Shown piece after piece: positions 35,661-44,222 of a DNA stretch of 59,397 nucleotides (within the stretch, counting starts at the first letter, position 1; the number at the start of each line of letters is the position of its first letter). A model generated the notes under the pieces. That model searched no databases, had not been told where the DNA came from, and saw only the letters and a list, made by a program, of their open reading frames with translations. The stretch is from JAVVWB01 sp036652335 (GTDB lineage: Bacteria; Synergistota; Synergistia; Synergistales; Synergistaceae), in assembly GCA_036652335.1 (NCBI GenBank), contig JAVVWB010000011.1, positions 1-59,397 of the forward strand. The letters run 5' to 3'. The translations under genes and the position numbers were made by a program.

Positions 35661-36874
35661 TCATATTTTAGTGCGTCTATCGGATTTAACTTAGAAGCCT
35701 TTGCAGCAGGATAGTATCCAAATACTATTCCCACAAACGTTGAAAATACAAAAGCCAATATTATTGATAAAAAGGTAAATATCGGAGGTGCAGATGTTAT
35801 TTTTGAAAGTCCATAACCTGTGAATACTCCAACGATTATTCCAAGTATTCCACCCACAGTTGATAGGATTACTGCCTCCATAAGAAATTGGAATTTTATG
35901 TCAAGTGATTTTGCCCCTACAGCCATTCTAATTCCTATTTCTCTAGTTCTTTCCATTACTGAGACTAGCATTATGTTCATTATACCAATACCGCCTACTA
36001 CAAGAGAGATTAGAGCTATAGACCCTAGCAACATTGACATTATTGTTGTTGTTTTACGTCTTGTTTCTAGCATTTCGGTTATATTCCTTACTGAGAAGTC
36101 ATCCATTCCCCCCGGTTTTATCCTATGGCGTTCTCTGAGTAATGTTTCTGTCTGCATCTGTATGTATTGAAGTGAGTCCATTGATACACCTTTTATAAAT
36201 ATGTTACCTATTCTACCAGGGGTGCGCCAACGTACCAATCTTTTTTGCGCTGATGTCAAAGGTACTACAACCAAGTCATCTTGATCGCTACCCATTGAAT
36301 TTTGCCCCTTTGATTTGAATATCCCAACAATTTTAAAAGGTACTTTTTTTATACGAATGATTTTACCTATAGGGTCTTCCCCTATGAACATTTTTTGTAC
36401 TATTGTTTCACCTATTATTGCTATTTTCGTAGCATGTCTTACGTCACTTTCTTTTATGTCTCTACCTTTTGCTATTTCGTAATCTCTTACATAAGAAAAG
36501 GTTGGATAGCTACCTATAACTTCTGTAGACCAGTTTGTGTTACCGTATATTAGCTGTGCTGTTGTCTCTATCATTGGAGCAACTGCATCTATACCAGAAA
36601 CTTCTTTCGTTATCGCTTTTGCATCATCGTCTGTTAGTGGTCTGGCAATTCCGTTAGCTGCAGATGCACTTCTGTCTGGGAATACTATTATGAAGTTACT
36701 GCCTAAAGAAGAGATTTGTTCATCTATTATTTTATTTGCTCCTGCACCAACAGCAAAAGCTGCAATTACTGCGGCTACCCCTATTATTATCCCTAATACT
36801 GTAAGCATTGATCTAGTCTTGTTTCTTATTAGAGCTTTTATTGCAGTTATTGATATTTCAAATAGTGAGACCAT
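35657..36874 (-). CDS. MacB-like ABC transporter permease (FtsX domain)
   Basis: A 405-residue inner-membrane permease with an N-terminal helix (about 20-45), a large periplasmic MacB-PCD domain, and three C-terminal helices of the FtsX fold, including MERTREIGIRMAVGAKSLDIKFQFLMEA. ATPase and permease are separate genes here. It overlaps the ATPase gene by 17 nt. With the adaptor and TolC genes upstream it forms a tripartite export pump spanning both membranes. Substrate unknown: macrolides, peptides or lipoprotein-like molecules are all possible. Confidence 0.9.
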   Translation of the reverse strand: MVSLFEISITAIKALIRNKTRSMLTVLGIIIGVAAVIAAFAVGAGANKIIDEQISSLGSNFIIVFPDRSASAANGIARPLTDDDAKAITKEVSGIDAVAPMIETTAQLIYGNTNWSTEVIGSYPTFSYVRDYEIAKGRDIKESDVRHATKIAIIGETIVQKMFIGEDPIGKIIRIKKVPFKIVGIFKSKGQNSMGSDQDDLVVVPLTSAQKRLVRWRTPGRIGNIFIKGVSMDSLQYIQMQTETLLRERHRIKPGGMDDFSVRNITEMLETRRKTTTIMSMLLGSIALISLVVGGIGIMNIMLVSVMERTREIGIRMAVGAKSLDIKFQFLMEAVILSTVGGILGIIVGVFTGYGLSKITSAPPIFTFLSIILAFVFSTFVGIVFGYYPAAKASKLNPIDALKYE

Positions 36875-37565
36875 TTTTTACCTCCCTATTTGCTGTTATT
36901 CCAGTTATTTTGCCATCTTTGAAATGAACTATTTTCTTTGCATATGAGGCAACATCTGGTTCGTGTGTTACAAGAATTATTGTGGTTCCTTCTTCGTTTA
37001 TTTTTGTGAATATTGTCATTATTTCGTCACTTGTTTTTGAATCAAGGTTTCCTGTCGGTTCATCTGCCATTAGTATGGGGGCTTTGTTTATTATCCCACG
37101 TGCAATAGCTACTCTTTGCTGTTGCCCGCCTGAAAGCTGTGATGGTTCATGGTTCATTCTATCTTGTAGCCCTACTTCTATTAGTGCCTCTCTAGCTCTT
37201 TGATGTCTGTCTCTTTTGGGAATTTTTGAATAGAGTAATGGAAGTTCTACGTTTTCTAGAGCACTTGTTTTTTGTAATAGGTTAAATCCTTGGAATACAA
37301 ATCCAATTTTTCTATTTCGTATCTCTGCCAGTTCGTCCATCTCAAGCGATGTTACGTCTGCATTGTCAAGAAAGTATTCTCCAGATGTTGGTTTATCTAA
37401 ACATCCCAGTATGTTCATTGTTGTAGATTTACCTGAACCAGATGGTCCCATCATTGCAATAAAATCGCCTTTTTCTACAGTGAGGTCAACACCATGCAGT
37501 ATTTCTATCTCTTCTTTCCCCAAGTAGAAACTTTTTTTTATGTTTTTAAGCTCTACAAGTGCCAT
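36858..37565 (-). CDS. MacB/LolD-type ABC transporter ATP-binding protein
   Basis: A 235-residue ATPase with Walker A GPSGSGKST, Q-loop GFVFQGFNLL, signature LSGGQQQR, and Walker B ILMADEPTGNLD, followed by the H-loop VTHEPD. It energises the FtsX-type permease encoded directly downstream. It starts 1 nt after the adaptor gene, in an unbroken operon. Confidence 0.93.
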   Translation of the reverse strand: MALVELKNIKKSFYLGKEEIEILHGVDLTVEKGDFIAMMGPSGSGKSTTMNILGCLDKPTSGEYFLDNADVTSLEMDELAEIRNRKIGFVFQGFNLLQKTSALENVELPLLYSKIPKRDRHQRAREALIEVGLQDRMNHEPSQLSGGQQQRVAIARGIINKAPILMADEPTGNLDSKTSDEIMTIFTKINEEGTTIILVTHEPDVASYAKKIVHFKDGKITGITANREVKNGLTI

Positions 37566-38756
37566 TTATTTTTCCTCTTTTGGGACTATTATCCCCGTTA
37601 TTACTTTATCCCCTTCATTTACTCCGGTTTTAATTTCGGTGTTTACTCCATCTGTTATACCTTTTTTGACAGTTACTTTCTTTGGCGTTCCTTTTTTCAA
37701 GATAAAAACAGATGAGTCTTTAGAGGATTTCGTTATGTTTGCGTTCTTTTTACCTGGGCCAAATTGCTCAGCTTTTTTCTGCTCTTCTTCCATTATTTGA
37801 AAACGAAGCGCACTGTTGGGAACAGTTAGAACATTTTCAACATTTTTCATTATCAATGAAACATTCGCCGTCATTCCTGGCATTAGCAAGTTATCTTCAT
37901 TTACAAGACGAACGATTACTACATAGCTAACAACATTATTTTCTTCCGTTGGAGATAGCCTTATTTGAGTAACTTTGCCCTTAAATTCTATTTCAGGATG
38001 AGCATCTACTGAGAAGATTGCATCCTGACCAACAGCAACTCCACCTATATCAGCTTCGTCAACATTCACTTCTACTTGCATTTGTTTTAAATCTCTTGCT
38101 ATTTCAGCAATACTTGGCGTTTGGTAGCTAGCAGCTACTGTTTGTCCTCTTTCTACATTCTTTGCAACAACAACCCCATCTACCGGAGAGTATATTCTAG
38201 TGTAGCCCAGGTTCAAGTTTGCCTTTGTAAGAGTTGCTGTTGACTGCATTACTTTTGCTTTTGCCATTTGAAGAGTAGCTAAGGACGAAGCAAGAGTTTC
38301 TTCGTCTGCATCTAAGTCAGATTTAGAGACTAGATCTTTTTTAGCAAGTATTTGAGTCCTTTTATAATTTTTTTGCGCTTTTCTATATTGAGCTTGTGCT
38401 CCTATTAGTGATGCTTCTGATTCCAATAATGCAGCTTTTGCCTGTTCCACTTCTGCTTTTTGTGATTCAGATTCTATTTCCGCAATTAAGTCTCCTTTTT
38501 TTACAATACTGTTGTAATCTATGTATATTTCAGATATAGTACCTGATATTTTTGTTCCTACATCTATTGTCTCAACAGCATCAAGTGTACCTGTAGCTTG
38601 AATTACAGATTGCATATTTGATCTCTCTATGGTCACCGTTTTGTATTCCACTTTACTTTTTTTATCTCTAGTGAAAAGATATGTTCCTGATGATACTATT
38701 GCTATAAATAGAAATGAATAAATTATGCATTTTTTTATTTTCTTATTTAGCTTCAA
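37566..38756 (-). CDS. MacA-like periplasmic adaptor (HlyD/RND-type membrane fusion protein)
   Basis: A 396-residue adaptor linking the MacB-like transporter to TolC. It has an N-terminal membrane anchor (about 9-28), a lipoyl-type half (GTKISGTISEIYIDYNSIVKKGDLIAEIES), a long alpha-helical hairpin, the second half (SPVDGVVVAKNVERGQTV), and a beta-barrel/membrane-proximal C-terminus. It overlaps the TolC gene by 14 nt. Confidence 0.92.
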   Translation of the reverse strand: MKLNKKIKKCIIYSFLFIAIVSSGTYLFTRDKKSKVEYKTVTIERSNMQSVIQATGTLDAVETIDVGTKISGTISEIYIDYNSIVKKGDLIAEIESESQKAEVEQAKAALLESEASLIGAQAQYRKAQKNYKRTQILAKKDLVSKSDLDADEETLASSLATLQMAKAKVMQSTATLTKANLNLGYTRIYSPVDGVVVAKNVERGQTVAASYQTPSIAEIARDLKQMQVEVNVDEADIGGVAVGQDAIFSVDAHPEIEFKGKVTQIRLSPTEENNVVSYVVIVRLVNEDNLLMPGMTANVSLIMKNVENVLTVPNSALRFQIMEEEQKKAEQFGPGKKNANITKSSKDSSVFILKKGTPKKVTVKKGITDGVNTEIKTGVNEGDKVITGIIVPKEEK

Positions 38757-40014
38757 GTTCCAGCCCCCCTATTGACAGTTCAAGTTCCAAGTGTGACTGT
38801 TTGCATTGGTACATAGCTGTAACTGTATTAGTCTGAGCTAGAGCAAAGCTGTCCACAGCATCGGAAACTTCAAGACTATTTCCTACTCCCGTTTTGTATC
38901 TCTCCAATGCCAAGTCCAAGGTTTCTTTTGCTACCTTTTCAGCTTCTTTTGAAGAAACTAATAGTTCTTTTGCTTCTTTTAACGCATACCATGATTTACG
39001 GACTGAGAGTTTTACGTCGTTTTCAATGTTTTGCATTTCTGCTTCAGCAGAGGTCAAATCTTTTGAGGCACTTTGTATTTTGCTTTTTGTGAGACCACCG
39101 TCAATAAGTGGCATGGATAGAGTTACTCTGGCGTTCCAACCATTGTCATCAAGAGAGTTTTCTCCATATACGCTGTAACCTGCAGATGCTGTTACATCCG
39201 GAGTCATGCCTTTTTTCGTTAAGTCAAGAGTGAATTTTTGATATTCAATTTTCTTTTTCTGTGAAAGAATAGATCCTTTTTGACTTAATGCTAGTTCTAT
39301 AGCTTCTTTTATCTGTATTTCTTTATCCGAAATTTCAAGCACGTCTGTCATTTTTTCTATTTCTATTAGAGGTAATCCCATCGCAGCAGCAAGTGACGCC
39401 CGTGCTTGCTCTATTGATGCTTGAGATTTTACTAGTGTTAGTTTAGCATTTGCTAGGTCAGATTCAGCTTTTGTCATTTCAATTTTCGGCTTTGTTCCTA
39501 CTTGGTAGTAGGTTTTTGCCCATTTAAGACGATTTTGGTAGTTTTTATAACGTTCTTCTGCTATCGTCTTTTCACGGCCTGCTTTGTTTAAGCTGTAATA
39601 TGAGGTTCTTACATCTGATATAACTATATCTTTTTGAGTGATGTAGTCCATCACAGCAGAGCTTGTGTTGCTTTTTGCACTTTTGACTTTTAAATCTCTC
39701 TTGCCCCAATCATATAGAGATTGGGTAGCAGTAACAGAGGTTTCATATGGACCAGGAGTTGTTGTGTCATTTTTAGAGCTTCCGGTTTTTTCGTATCCAC
39801 TGTTTAATGTTGCCTGTAGTCTTCCATCTGAAGCCATTTGACTTTCAACAGCTTTTAGAGAATCAATTTTTGCTTTTGCTTTTACTAGAGTAGGATGTTT
39901 CTCTACCGCAATGGCTATGCATTCTTCTAATGTGTGAGTCGCAGCATTTATAGGCTGTACAGAAAGTATTAGAATACATAAGGAAAGAAATGCGATTTTC
40001 TTCAATTTTTTCAC
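38743..40014 (-). CDS. TolC-family outer membrane efflux protein
   Basis: A 423-residue outer-membrane channel component. It has a signal peptide (basic start, hydrophobic 7-20, cleavage likely after INA near 24) and repeated helical segments typical of TolC: LEECIAIAVEKHPTLVKAKAK and ALERYKTGVGNSLEVSDA. Its presence is direct evidence for an outer membrane. It follows the histidine kinase by 3 nt. Confidence 0.92.
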   Translation of the reverse strand: MKKLKKIAFLSLCILILSVQPINAATHTLEECIAIAVEKHPTLVKAKAKIDSLKAVESQMASDGRLQATLNSGYEKTGSSKNDTTTPGPYETSVTATQSLYDWGKRDLKVKSAKSNTSSAVMDYITQKDIVISDVRTSYYSLNKAGREKTIAEERYKNYQNRLKWAKTYYQVGTKPKIEMTKAESDLANAKLTLVKSQASIEQARASLAAAMGLPLIEIEKMTDVLEISDKEIQIKEAIELALSQKGSILSQKKKIEYQKFTLDLTKKGMTPDVTASAGYSVYGENSLDDNGWNARVTLSMPLIDGGLTKSKIQSASKDLTSAEAEMQNIENDVKLSVRKSWYALKEAKELLVSSKEAEKVAKETLDLALERYKTGVGNSLEVSDAVDSFALAQTNTVTAMYQCKQSHLELELSIGGLELEAK

Positions 40015-40017
40015 CTC

Positions 40018-41376
40018 TTAAGCAGGTAGTTTTACGGTAAAGAGAGATCCCTCTCCCTCCCTGCTTTCTACCAATATTTCACCATTATGTGCTTTTACTG
40101 TCGCTTTTGCTAATGTCAAGCCTATGCCCATTCCACCACTGGCTCTTGCTCTTGATTTGTCTGCACGATAAAATCTTTCAAATATATTAGGCAAATCTTT
40201 GTCTGATATTCCAATTCCTGAGTCTTCTACTCTTATAACATTAAAGTTGTTTTCTTTTTTCAAAGATAGTTTGACTTCTCTCATAGAATCTGTATATCGT
40301 AGTGCATTAGATAGTAAATTTTCAAAGACTTGTCTCATTTTTTGCATATCAATGTTTGCTATAATTCCGCTTTGTATATCTGATGTTAATGTTACATTTT
40401 TTGCTTTGAATAAAGGCATATATGCTGTAACTGTTTTTTCTAGTTCATTTGATAGATCTGTATTTTCTTTTAATATTCTTGTATTTTCTGCTTCTAATAT
40501 TTCTAATTTTTCAACCTCTGTTATTAGCCTTGATAGTCTATCTATTTCTTCCACTGTTAGGTTTATTCTTTCCGGTGTTGCTTGCCAGACTCCATCAGCA
40601 AATGCTTCTAGATGCGATTTTACTATTGCTATTGGGTTACGTAGTTCGTGTGCAATGTCGCCCATTAGTCTTTTTCTAAGTCTATTTTGCTCGTCAAGTC
40701 CCATTCCCAATCGATCAATACTGTCTATCAAGGTTTGAATTTCTGTTATATTAGAGTTCATTTCTTCTTTTATTTTATATTTCCCATTGCTTATGTCGTA
40801 GGCTCTTTTAGTTACTTTTGAGAGAGGATCTTCTATTCTCTTTGTCATGTATAACGCAAGTCCTGCACTTAGTAGCAGCATTAGTGCCATTGATTTGTAG
40901 AGCATTTTTTTAAATCTAATTAAGAATGCAGATTCTGGTCTGTCTTTGAATGGGATACAGTAAAATCGAACTTTGCCTATATAGGTGTCACCTATATATA
41001 TTTTGTCTTCTAGTGCAAGAACTTTTTTATCAAAGCGTGGCTCGTCCATTTTATGTCTACGTTTCTTTTCTTTACGTTTGGTCACATCAAACACAACGTT
41101 GTCATTTACATCATATACAGTAGCTCTAAATATTGGCCATGGCATAAACTCATGATTTATGAGTTCCATTGCTGCTCTATCCCAATTATTACCTTTAGTG
41201 TAAAGCTCCTGTAAGAAAACGAGGACATCATCACGGCTTGCTTGGACTCTTTCCTCTATATATCTTTTGAACTGAACATCAAGTATTTTGGTTATTCCCA
41301 ATGGAATGACCAACATACAAATTATAACAATTATCATATATTGAATTGTAAGTTGTGTTTTTAATGACCTTTTCAT
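40018..41376 (-). CDS. Sensor histidine kinase (HAMP, HisKA, HATPase)
   Basis: A 452-residue membrane kinase. TM1 is about 10-32, TM2 about 158-177, with a periplasmic sensor between them, then HAMP, the H-box with His243 in GDIAHELRNPIA, and ATPase boxes NLLSNALRY, VEDSGIGIS and GMGIGLTLAKA. It lies 2 nt after its response regulator and just before the efflux genes, resembling the CpxA/BaeS type of envelope-stress sensor. Confidence 0.94.
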   Translation of the reverse strand: MKRSLKTQLTIQYMIIVIICMLVIPLGITKILDVQFKRYIEERVQASRDDVLVFLQELYTKGNNWDRAAMELINHEFMPWPIFRATVYDVNDNVVFDVTKRKEKKRRHKMDEPRFDKKVLALEDKIYIGDTYIGKVRFYCIPFKDRPESAFLIRFKKMLYKSMALMLLLSAGLALYMTKRIEDPLSKVTKRAYDISNGKYKIKEEMNSNITEIQTLIDSIDRLGMGLDEQNRLRKRLMGDIAHELRNPIAIVKSHLEAFADGVWQATPERINLTVEEIDRLSRLITEVEKLEILEAENTRILKENTDLSNELEKTVTAYMPLFKAKNVTLTSDIQSGIIANIDMQKMRQVFENLLSNALRYTDSMREVKLSLKKENNFNVIRVEDSGIGISDKDLPNIFERFYRADKSRARASGGMGIGLTLAKATVKAHNGEILVESREGEGSLFTVKLPA

Positions 41377-41378
41377 TT

Positions 41379-42065
41379 TTATGCCTTTGCTATTATGTAG
41401 CCGAAGCCATGTACTGTTTTTATGTAACCGTTTTCATGTTCGTCATCTGATAGCTTTTTTCTTATATTCTTTATGTAGCTATCTATTGATCGCTCAAAAC
41501 CATCATATTCGTATCCCAGAGCATGTGTGATTAGTTCATCTCTACTCCATGTTTTTTCAGGGTTTTCTGCCATTGTTGAAAAGAGCAGAAATTCATTTTT
41601 TGTCATAGGAATTTGAATCCCATTTTTAACTACTGTGTATGTATCATAATCTACAAATAATGAGTCAGTTACAAACACTTTTTTATGTGACATTTCTTCC
41701 ATTGGCAAAGATTTTCTCAGGTTGGCTCTTACTCTTGCCATTAGGACTTTGGGGCTAAATGGCTTTATTATGTAGTCATCAGCCCCTGCATTTAGTCCTA
41801 AAACGACATCATCTTCTGAGCTTCTTGCCGTCACCATTATTATTGGAACTTGTGATTTCAATCTTATGTTGCGACAGATTTCGTCTCCTTGCATTCCAGG
41901 AAGCATTATGTCTAGAATGAGAAGGTCATAGTTTACTCCAGAGTTAAAAAATTCAATAGCTTCCAAACCATCTTCTGCGATATCAGCCATGTAACCTTCT
42001 TTTTCAAGATATGCTTTTTCTACTTCTGCTATTGCTTTTTCATCTTCAACTATTAGTATTCTCAT
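41379..42065 (-). CDS. OmpR-family response regulator
   Basis: A 228-residue regulator: receiver domain with acidic pocket (VEDE), phospho-acceptor Asp52 in LLILDIMLPG, and Lys in IIKPFSP. The winged-helix DNA-binding domain ends with RKKLSDDEHENGYIKTVHGFGYI. Partner of the downstream kinase. A direct repeat in the promoter region at 42805-42822 is its likely target. Confidence 0.95.
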   Translation of the reverse strand: MRILIVEDEKAIAEVEKAYLEKEGYMADIAEDGLEAIEFFNSGVNYDLLILDIMLPGMQGDEICRNIRLKSQVPIIMVTARSSEDDVVLGLNAGADDYIIKPFSPKVLMARVRANLRKSLPMEEMSHKKVFVTDSLFVDYDTYTVVKNGIQIPMTKNEFLLFSTMAENPEKTWSRDELITHALGYEYDGFERSIDSYIKNIRKKLSDDEHENGYIKTVHGFGYIIAKA

Positions 42066-42112
42066 TTGTAAGCCTCCTATTTTAATTCAAAACAAATTAA
42101 AGCTGTTTTGTT

Positions 42113-42751
42113 TTAGCGACACTTTCTTCCGCAAAAGAAGTCTGAGTCTTGGTATTTATGTGGGTTCTTTAATATTTCTTTAAATTCTCTGTCTTTTATT
42201 ACTCTTCTTTGTGCCTGTAGTTTTTCATGAAGTTCTCTTAGTTTATTCTCGTCAGGGGTTTCCTTTTTGCGTTCTGTGCGCATTTCTTCTCTTAGTTCCT
42301 TGATTTCGTTTATTTCTTTTTCAGTTGGAGGAACAACACATCTAAATTCTCCGTCGCCTCTATCTCTACCGTTTTTTTGTTTCATTTGCCTGTTTTTTTG
42401 TTGGGAGCCTTTTTTTTCTTCATTGCAGTTTCTACGTTCTCTACAAGGAGTTTTTCTGTTTTTTAAGTTATATTCAAATCTTTTATCTGAAATTTCTTTT
42501 TCCACTTTTGACAATTTATCATACAAAGTGACTGCTTTTGCGTTATCTGGCTTTTCTTTAAGAAGTTCACTTTTTAGTTCATATCTTAGTTGTTTTGCTT
42601 CTCTCATTTTATCTCTTATTTCTGGATTATTCTTCGAAAATTCTTGTTTTCTCTCATTTCTGTTTGGCTCGCTATTTTTACCATTTGGTGCAGCAAATGC
42701 AACCCCTACACATAGCAGTACAAACATCAATGTTACTAATATTTTTTTCAT
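42113..42751 (-). CDS. Spy/CpxP/ZraP-like periplasmic protein with internal duplication
   Basis: A 212-residue secreted, highly charged helical protein. Signal peptide: MKKILVTLMFVLLCVGVAFA, cleavage likely after residue 20. Two helical units, about 48-96 and 150-200, align with each other (shared LR..., KE/KET-PD, KL, D-R and LKN positions), so it arose by duplication. Six or more Cys in the linker and C-terminus (CRERRNC, CGRKC) could bind metal. It is the first gene of the two-component/efflux operon, the place where CpxP or ZraP-type sensor accessory proteins sit. Confidence 0.7.
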   Translation of the reverse strand: MKKILVTLMFVLLCVGVAFAAPNGKNSEPNRNERKQEFSKNNPEIRDKMREAKQLRYELKSELLKEKPDNAKAVTLYDKLSKVEKEISDKRFEYNLKNRKTPCRERRNCNEEKKGSQQKNRQMKQKNGRDRGDGEFRCVVPPTEKEINEIKELREEMRTERKKETPDENKLRELHEKLQAQRRVIKDREFKEILKNPHKYQDSDFFCGRKCR

Positions 42752-42793
42752 TTACATAACCTCCATCTTTCCAGTTTGGTTCCTAAGGTTATG

Positions 42794-42822
42794 ATAACAG
42801 TCTGTTATGTTTATTTTATGTT
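42794..42822 (-). promoter_or_regulatory. Candidate response-regulator operator upstream of the Spy-like operon
   Basis: Two copies of AACATAA (minus strand; 42805-42811 and 42816-42822) are spaced 11 nt start to start, the spacing typical of OmpR-family dimers. A perfect 7-bp inverted repeat ATAACAG/CTGTTAT (42794-42808) overlaps the proximal copy. Both lie 40-70 nt before the first gene. Confidence 0.5.
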
Positions 42823-42855
42823 AATTATGTATTTATTTTATATAATTCATAAAAT

Positions 42856-42886
42856 AAAGGGGACTTGAATAATCAAGTCCCCTTTT
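42856..42886 (-). terminator. Terminator of the buk-vor operon
   Basis: Arms 42856-42868 and 42873-42885 form a perfect 13-bp stem with loop ATAA/TTAT, 8 nt after the last vor gene. The stem ends in CCTTTA then TTTTA on the minus strand. Confidence 0.85.
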
Positions 42887-42893
42887 CTTTTAC

Positions 42894-43448
42894 TTATAGA
42901 AATTTTAATCCGGCTTCTCTGCCGAGTTCGTATGCTTTTAAGTTGCTTTCTAGATATTCTGGTTTTCTTGCACCCAGTTTTTCTTTTATTATTTCTTTTG
43001 CTGTTTCGTTTTCAATTACATCTGATAGAGCAACTATTGCACCAAGAAGAACTACGTTTAATGCTCTAGGGTTATTTACACTTTCCGAGAGTTTTGTAGC
43101 CGAAATTGGCACAATTTTTATGTCTGTTCTCGGTTTAGGATATTCAGCTAAGTCTTGGTTGTAAATCAATATGCCACCTGGAGAGACAAAACTCTCATAT
43201 TTATCTAATGATGGTTGGTTAAGGACTACAACTATATCAGATTGAACAACAAATGGAGAACTAATTTCTTTATCACTAACTGTTACACCGCAGTTAGCCG
43301 TTCCACCACGCATTTCTGGCCCATAAGAAGGTAACCATGATACGTAGCGTCCTTCTTTAATTCCTGCGTATGCAACTAGCTGTCCTAATACCATTACGCC
43401 CTGACCACCAAATCCAGCACAAAAGAGTGTACGTGTGAAGTTAGACAT
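42894..43448 (-). CDS. vorC: 2-oxoacid:ferredoxin oxidoreductase, gamma subunit
   Basis: A 184-residue subunit with the family start TLFCAGFGGQGVMVLGQLVAYAG and WLPSYGPEMRGGTANCGV. It completes a four-subunit ketoacid oxidoreductase (delta, alpha, beta, gamma). Substrate assignment to branched-chain 2-oxoacids (Vor) rather than 2-oxoglutarate (Kor) rests on the adjacent butyrate kinase gene. Confidence 0.9.
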   Translation of the reverse strand: MSNFTRTLFCAGFGGQGVMVLGQLVAYAGIKEGRYVSWLPSYGPEMRGGTANCGVTVSDKEISSPFVVQSDIVVVLNQPSLDKYESFVSPGGILIYNQDLAEYPKPRTDIKIVPISATKLSESVNNPRALNVVLLGAIVALSDVIENETAKEIIKEKLGARKPEYLESNLKAYELGREAGLKFL

Positions 43449-43461
43449 TTATTATCCCCTC

Positions 43462-44208
43462 CTAGTCAAAGTCTTTTATCAGACCAAGGGGATAATAAGG
43501 AATCATGTTGTCTACAAGCCAGTCACATGCCTGTGTGGGACGCATTCCCCAGTTGGTAGGACATGTCGAGAGGACTTCTACAAATGAAAACCCTTTGTTA
43601 TCAATCTGGTTCTGGAAAGCTTTTTTTATTGCTCTCTTAAGAGCAGGTAGATGTGCCGATTTTGCCGAAGATACTCTCTCAATGTATGCAGGTGCTTCTA
43701 GTGTTGCAAGCATTTCTGACATTCTCATTGGGTATCCTGCTTTTTTCGGATCACGTCCGGATTGTGTTGTTGTTGTTTTTTGTCCTATCAAGGTTGTAGG
43801 TGCCATCTGTCCACCTGTCATTCCGTAGATTGCATTGTTTATAAATATTACGGTAATGTTTTCAGAGCGGTTTGCTGCGTGTACGATTTCTGCTGCACCT
43901 ATTGAAGCAAGGTCACCATCACCTTGATATGTAAAAATAAGTCTATCAGGACGAATTCTCTTAAATCCTGTTGCAACTGCCGGAGCTCTTCCATGAGGAG
44001 CTTCAAGGTAGTCTATATCTATGTAGTTGTACATCATTGCGGCACATCCTACAGGTGCAATTCCTGTTGTGATATCTTGTATATCAAGTTCATTCAAGAC
44101 TTCACATACCATTCTGTGAACTATTCCATGTGTACATCCCGGGCAGTAGTGTGTGTGTACTCCATCTACCCAACTTTTAGGTCTTTCGTATATTACTTTT
44201 TCAGTCAT
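43462..44208 (-). CDS. vorB: 2-oxoacid:ferredoxin oxidoreductase, beta subunit (TPP-binding)
   Basis: The thiamine-diphosphate subunit. From ATG 44208 it has 248 residues; GGCAGGTG lies 5 nt upstream, so the longer frame back to 44253 (overlapping the alpha gene) is rejected. Motifs: HYCPGCTHGIVHR, TYQGDGDLASIGAAE and FINNAIYGMTGGQMAPTT bind TPP-Mg. It follows the alpha gene by 14 nt. Confidence 0.93.
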   Translation of the reverse strand: MTEKVIYERPKSWVDGVHTHYCPGCTHGIVHRMVCEVLNELDIQDITTGIAPVGCAAMMYNYIDIDYLEAPHGRAPAVATGFKRIRPDRLIFTYQGDGDLASIGAAEIVHAANRSENITVIFINNAIYGMTGGQMAPTTLIGQKTTTTQSGRDPKKAGYPMRMSEMLATLEAPAYIERVSSAKSAHLPALKRAIKKAFQNQIDNKGFSFVEVLSTCPTNWGMRPTQACDWLVDNMIPYYPLGLIKDFD

Positions 44209-44222
44209 AATTACACCTGCCC

